Origin: Nitrospirota bacterium
GTDB lineage: Bacteria > Nitrospirota > UBA9217
DNA length: 37,843 bases
Assembly (NCBI GenBank): GCA_029858565.1
Contig: JAOUEV010000034.1
Coordinates: 1 to 37,843, forward strand
Direction: 5' to 3'
Positions 36,028 to 37,843 of the stretch are shown piece after piece. A model generated the notes under the pieces. It was not told where the DNA came from and did not search any database. It saw nothing but the letters and a program-made list of their open reading frames with translations. The position numbers and the translations under genes are program-made. The number at the start of each line of letters is the position of its first letter. The first letter of the stretch is position 1.

Positions 36028-36453
36028 ATGGCCGGCAAAAAACTACGGATCATCTTAGATACGAACGTATTATATGCGGGTCTTTACTCATCCAGGGGAG
36101 CTTCGTTCAAGGTCCTGCGAGCTATTGCGGACGGGAAAATGCGTGGCGTATTATCCACCGCGCTTCTCTTTGAATATGAAGATGTTTTGAAGAGAAACCA
36201 GGAGATACTCAACCTATCGAATCGGGCGATCGAGAAAGTCCTAGGCAATTTGTGCTTCCTGAGCGACCACCAAAAGATCTATTTCTTGTGGCGTCCACGG
36301 CTTTCCGATCCCAAAGATGACCATTTGCTGGAATTGGCTGTTGCCGCAGGAGTAAAATTCGTGGTGACCCACAACACATCGGACTTCAAGGGTTCCGATA
36401 AATTTGGCGTACGAGCGATAACACCCAAAGAGCTATTGGAGGAAATAGTATGA
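36028..36453 (+). CDS. PIN-domain toxin
   Basis: A predicted RNase toxin of the COG1569-type. The 141-residue protein has the acidic PIN residues D11 (IILDTNVLYAG), an acidic helix (FEYEDVL), DPKDDHLLELA and VTHNTSDF. It is the first gene of the pair, with the antitoxin overlapping its stop by four bases (ATGA). The pair is bracketed by REPs and looks more AT-rich than neighbours, suggesting transfer. Confidence 0.85.
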   Translation: MAGKKLRIILDTNVLYAGLYSSRGASFKVLRAIADGKMRGVLSTALLFEYEDVLKRNQEILNLSNRAIEKVLGNLCFLSDHQKIYFLWRPRLSDPKDDHLLELAVAAGVKFVVTHNTSDFKGSDKFGVRAITPKELLEEIV

Positions 36454-36686
36454 GCGCCTTGAGCCTGCGTTTACCCGGATCAATTCATCGTCACATCAGA
36501 GAGATCGCGAAAAAAGAAGGCGTATCCATCAACCAGTTCATTTCATCGGCGGTCGCCGAAAAAATATCCGCGCTGATGACGGAAGACTATCTGGAGAGCC
36601 GGGCAAAGAAAGCGAAAAAAGAAGATTTCAGGAAGATATTGGCAAAGGTCCCGGCTAGAAAGCCGCTGCCGGGGGATGAACTGTAG
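36450..36686 (+). CDS. Ribbon-helix-helix antitoxin
   Basis: The 78-residue protein has an N-terminal beta strand LSLRLPGSIH, then helices HREIAKKEGVS-like and NQFISSAVAEKIS, a HicB/CopG-type RHH fold. The basic tail (RAKKAKKEDF) would bind the PIN toxin. Toxin-first order occurs in this type. It should repress the promoter at 35990-36023. Confidence 0.82.
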   Translation: MSALSLRLPGSIHRHIREIAKKEGVSINQFISSAVAEKISALMTEDYLESRAKKAKKEDFRKILAKVPARKPLPGDEL

Positions 36687-36742
36687 AATTTGCATAGCGG
36701 AAGGCTGCCGATTTGCATAGTTCACTTACGTTTATAATGTAT

Positions 36743-36886
36743 ATGAAAGAACCTGTTATGAAATCTTCCGGCAACGTATTTCTAGATCTGGGTTTCCCCC
36801 CTGAGGAGGCCGCCATCCTCCAGATGCGTTCCGAGTCTGTAGGTCGGGTAGAGCACAGCGAAACCCGACAGATTTTGATACGATGA
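36743..36886 (+). pseudogene. Truncated XRE/HigA-type antitoxin cut by a REP
   Basis: ATG at 36743 opens MKEPVMKSSGNVFLDLGF, the usual N-terminus of HigA-like XRE antitoxins, and continues to RSE. Here codons enter the REP at 36839 and run to a TGA at 36884-36886 (47 residues). The HTH domain is missing and is not seen after the RayT unit. A TATAAT is at 36733-36738, and ATTTGCATAG is repeated at 36688 and 36711, 23 bp apart. No HigB toxin is visible upstream. Confidence 0.65.
36839..36869 (+). repeat. REP sequence upstream of RayT
   Basis: GTAG foot, then stem GTCGGGT...ACCCGAC around a middle part with GAGCACAGCG. It interrupts the XRE remnant. Confidence 0.88.
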
Positions 36887-36911
36887 GCAAGCACACCCTG
36901 AATAAAATACC

Positions 36912-37454
36912 ATGCACTATAAAAGATCACGAGCAAAAGGAGCAACCTTCTTTTTTACGATTGTGACGCATAAACGACAGTCGATCCTCTGTCACGACTG
37001 CAATGTTGCGTTGCTTCGCGAGTCATTTTCGCACGTAATGTCCCGGCATCCTTTTACGATTGATGCATTTGTTCTTCTGCCCGATCATCTACATTGCATT
37101 TGGACTTTGCCGGAAAACGACAATGACTTTTCAAATCGATGGAGGCAAATCAAAGGCCACTTTAGCAGGAATTGTTCTGGTGAGTTCAGGGGAGACGTAA
37201 CGGCCGGTCATAAAAACAGGGGTGAGCAGACTGTTTGGCAGCGCCGCTTTTGGGAACATCAGATCAGGGATGAGACTGACTTTATCAGGCATGTCGAGTA
37301 TACTCACTACAATCCGGTGAAGCACGGCTTGGTCAATTCTCCTGCTGCCTGGCCACATTCAACATTCCGCCGTTACGTTACACAAGGCCTTTATCATGCC
37401 GAATGGGGTGCGGATAAAGAGATAGCTCTCGACCAGAACATTGGGAACGAATAA
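36912..37454 (+). CDS. REP-associated tyrosine transposase (RayT/TnpA-REP)
   Basis: Proteins of this HUH (Y1) family cut and join REP sequences at the GTAG foot. The 180-residue product has the HUH motif H59-L-H61 in LLPDHLHCIW and the catalytic tyrosine region VEYTHYNPVKHGLV (Y130 or Y133). Both are intact. There is no obvious ribosome site, so expression may be low. It lies between the inverted REPs. Confidence 0.92.
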   Translation: MHYKRSRAKGATFFFTIVTHKRQSILCHDCNVALLRESFSHVMSRHPFTIDAFVLLPDHLHCIWTLPENDNDFSNRWRQIKGHFSRNCSGEFRGDVTAGHKNRGEQTVWQRRFWEHQIRDETDFIRHVEYTHYNPVKHGLVNSPAAWPHSTFRRYVTQGLYHAEWGADKEIALDQNIGNE

Positions 37455-37456
37455 GC

Positions 37457-37487
37457 GTCGGGTTTCACTATGCTCTACCCGACCTAC
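37457..37487 (-). repeat. Inverted REP downstream of RayT
   Basis: GTCGGGTTTC...CTACCCGACCTAC; on the minus strand it begins GTAG. It lies two bases after the RayT stop. Confidence 0.88.
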
Positions 37488-37546
37488 AACTGTGGATTAT
37501 GTAACGGTCACAAGCAACTAGCGCAGAAGCACTTGACCATAAGTCG

Positions 37547-37583
37547 GGGAGGTAGAATAAATCTTTCTGCCTCCCTCCTTTTT
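37547..37583 (+). terminator. Probable intrinsic terminator
   Basis: GGGAGGTAGAA (37547-37557) and TTCTGCCTCCC (37565-37575) form an 11-bp stem with one U-G pair and a seven-base loop, followed by TCC and five Ts. It would end transcripts from RayT. Confidence 0.6.
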
Positions 37584-37679
37584 AAACTATCAGCGCCCTG
37601 AAATGTTCCAACCTGCGCGTCCACAGCGTCGCGCCACAGGGCGGCGCGTGACGCGGGCGTTAATCTATAGAGGAACCCT

Positions 37680-37843
37680 ATGAAGCAGATCGTTTTGCCG
37701 GTAATTCTAGCGTTGTTTTTTTCCGCATATACCGCAGCAGCAGAGCACCTCCCTGGATGTCCCTCTTCAAGCCATGCACCCGAACAGTGCGCCTCCTTGA
37801 TAGAAAAAGATATTCTCAGTAAGCACAAGGATCTCTTCGATCG
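37680..37843 (+). CDS. Secreted protein, N-terminal part (runs off window)
   Basis: ATG at 37680 has GAGGA six bases upstream. The 54 visible residues start with a signal peptide (MKQIVLPVILALFFSAYTAA) likely cut before EH. The mature start holds two cysteines (C27, C37) and acidic/basic helix-like residues. No family recognised. The ORF on the other strand across this region is a shadow. Confidence 0.7.
   Translation, partial: MKQIVLPVILALFFSAYTAAAEHLPGCPSSSHAPEQCASLIEKDILSKHKDLFD

Larger units (their letters stand above)
36839..37487 (+). mobile_element. RayT unit (REPtron): transposase gene between inverted REPs
   Basis: A REP beginning with GTAG (36839-36869) is followed by the RayT gene and then an inverted REP ending in CTAC (37457-37487). 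The two palindromes are near-identical in stem. This is the standard arrangement of a REP-associated tyrosine transposase unit. No target duplication is expected for this family. Confidence 0.85.

Noticed and set aside
37508-37828. Minus-strand ORF of 106 codons
   Set aside because: Opposite strand shows a ribosome site and signal peptide, so this frame is likely a shadow.

Overview
The window is about 38 kb from a Gram-negative bacterium of fairly high GC content. The LPS transport genes (lptA, lptB, lptC), an MCE/Mla phospholipid-transport operon, RpoN, a c-type-haem c-di-GMP sensor and the gene order rpoN-hpf-ptsN-hprK-rapZ-PTS together suggest a deltaproteobacterial (Desulfobacterota) or Nitrospirota-like anaerobe. 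This taxonomic guess rests on gene content and order only. I saw no rRNA, tRNA or CRISPR array.

Layout. (a) 1-1542: two insertion sequences side by side, the start of an IS1182-type transposase running off the left edge and a complete DDE-type IS (258-1542) with matching ends. (b) 1552-5619, minus strand: a B12-binding radical SAM protein, a SAM-dependent methyltransferase and a large polytopic membrane protein, probably a surface or lipid modification group. (c) 5699-10537, minus: DUF2062, thiL, lon, galU. (d) 10610-15096, minus: mlaD, mlaF (with a one-base frameshift), mlaE, alr and a small zinc-ribbon protein, with heptamer-repeat arrays in the gaps. (e) 15238-27263, minus: cobD-like aminotransferase, then a long run (in transcription order) lptC-lptA-lptB-rpoN-hpf-ptsN-hprK-rapZ-PTS IIA-IIB-IIC-IID-ptsH-ptsI. 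A good sigma-70 promoter lies just before lptC. This run joins outer-membrane assembly, nitrogen/stress sigma factor, ribosome hibernation and a complete mannose-type phosphotransferase with its HPr kinase.

(f) 27264-28237: a regulatory region followed by a monocistronic small membrane protein of unknown function, with paired direct repeats upstream and a strong terminator. (g) 28385-32607, minus: a GAF-PAS membrane sensor without an output domain, a degraded coding remnant in the same frame after its stop, and a cobalt/nickel ECF transporter (cbiM, cbiQ, cbiO) led by a small DUF360-type membrane protein. (h) 32902-35903, plus: a haem-c/HAMP/HD-GYP sensor and an FGGY sugar kinase. (i) 35900-37843: an accessory segment of REP palindromes, a PIN/ribbon-helix-helix toxin-antitoxin pair with a readable promoter-operator, an XRE antitoxin cut short by a REP, a RayT (REP-associated tyrosine transposase) bracketed by inverted REPs, and the start of a secreted protein.

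Most notable: the REP/RayT unit that cuts a regulator gene and supplies a stop codon to a neighbouring kinase gene, the heptamer arrays, the MCE protein with a probable C-terminal beta-barrel-like domain, and the tightly controlled small membrane protein. A cobalamin theme also recurs (B12 radical SAM, CobD, CbiMQO), although these genes are not linked in one operon.
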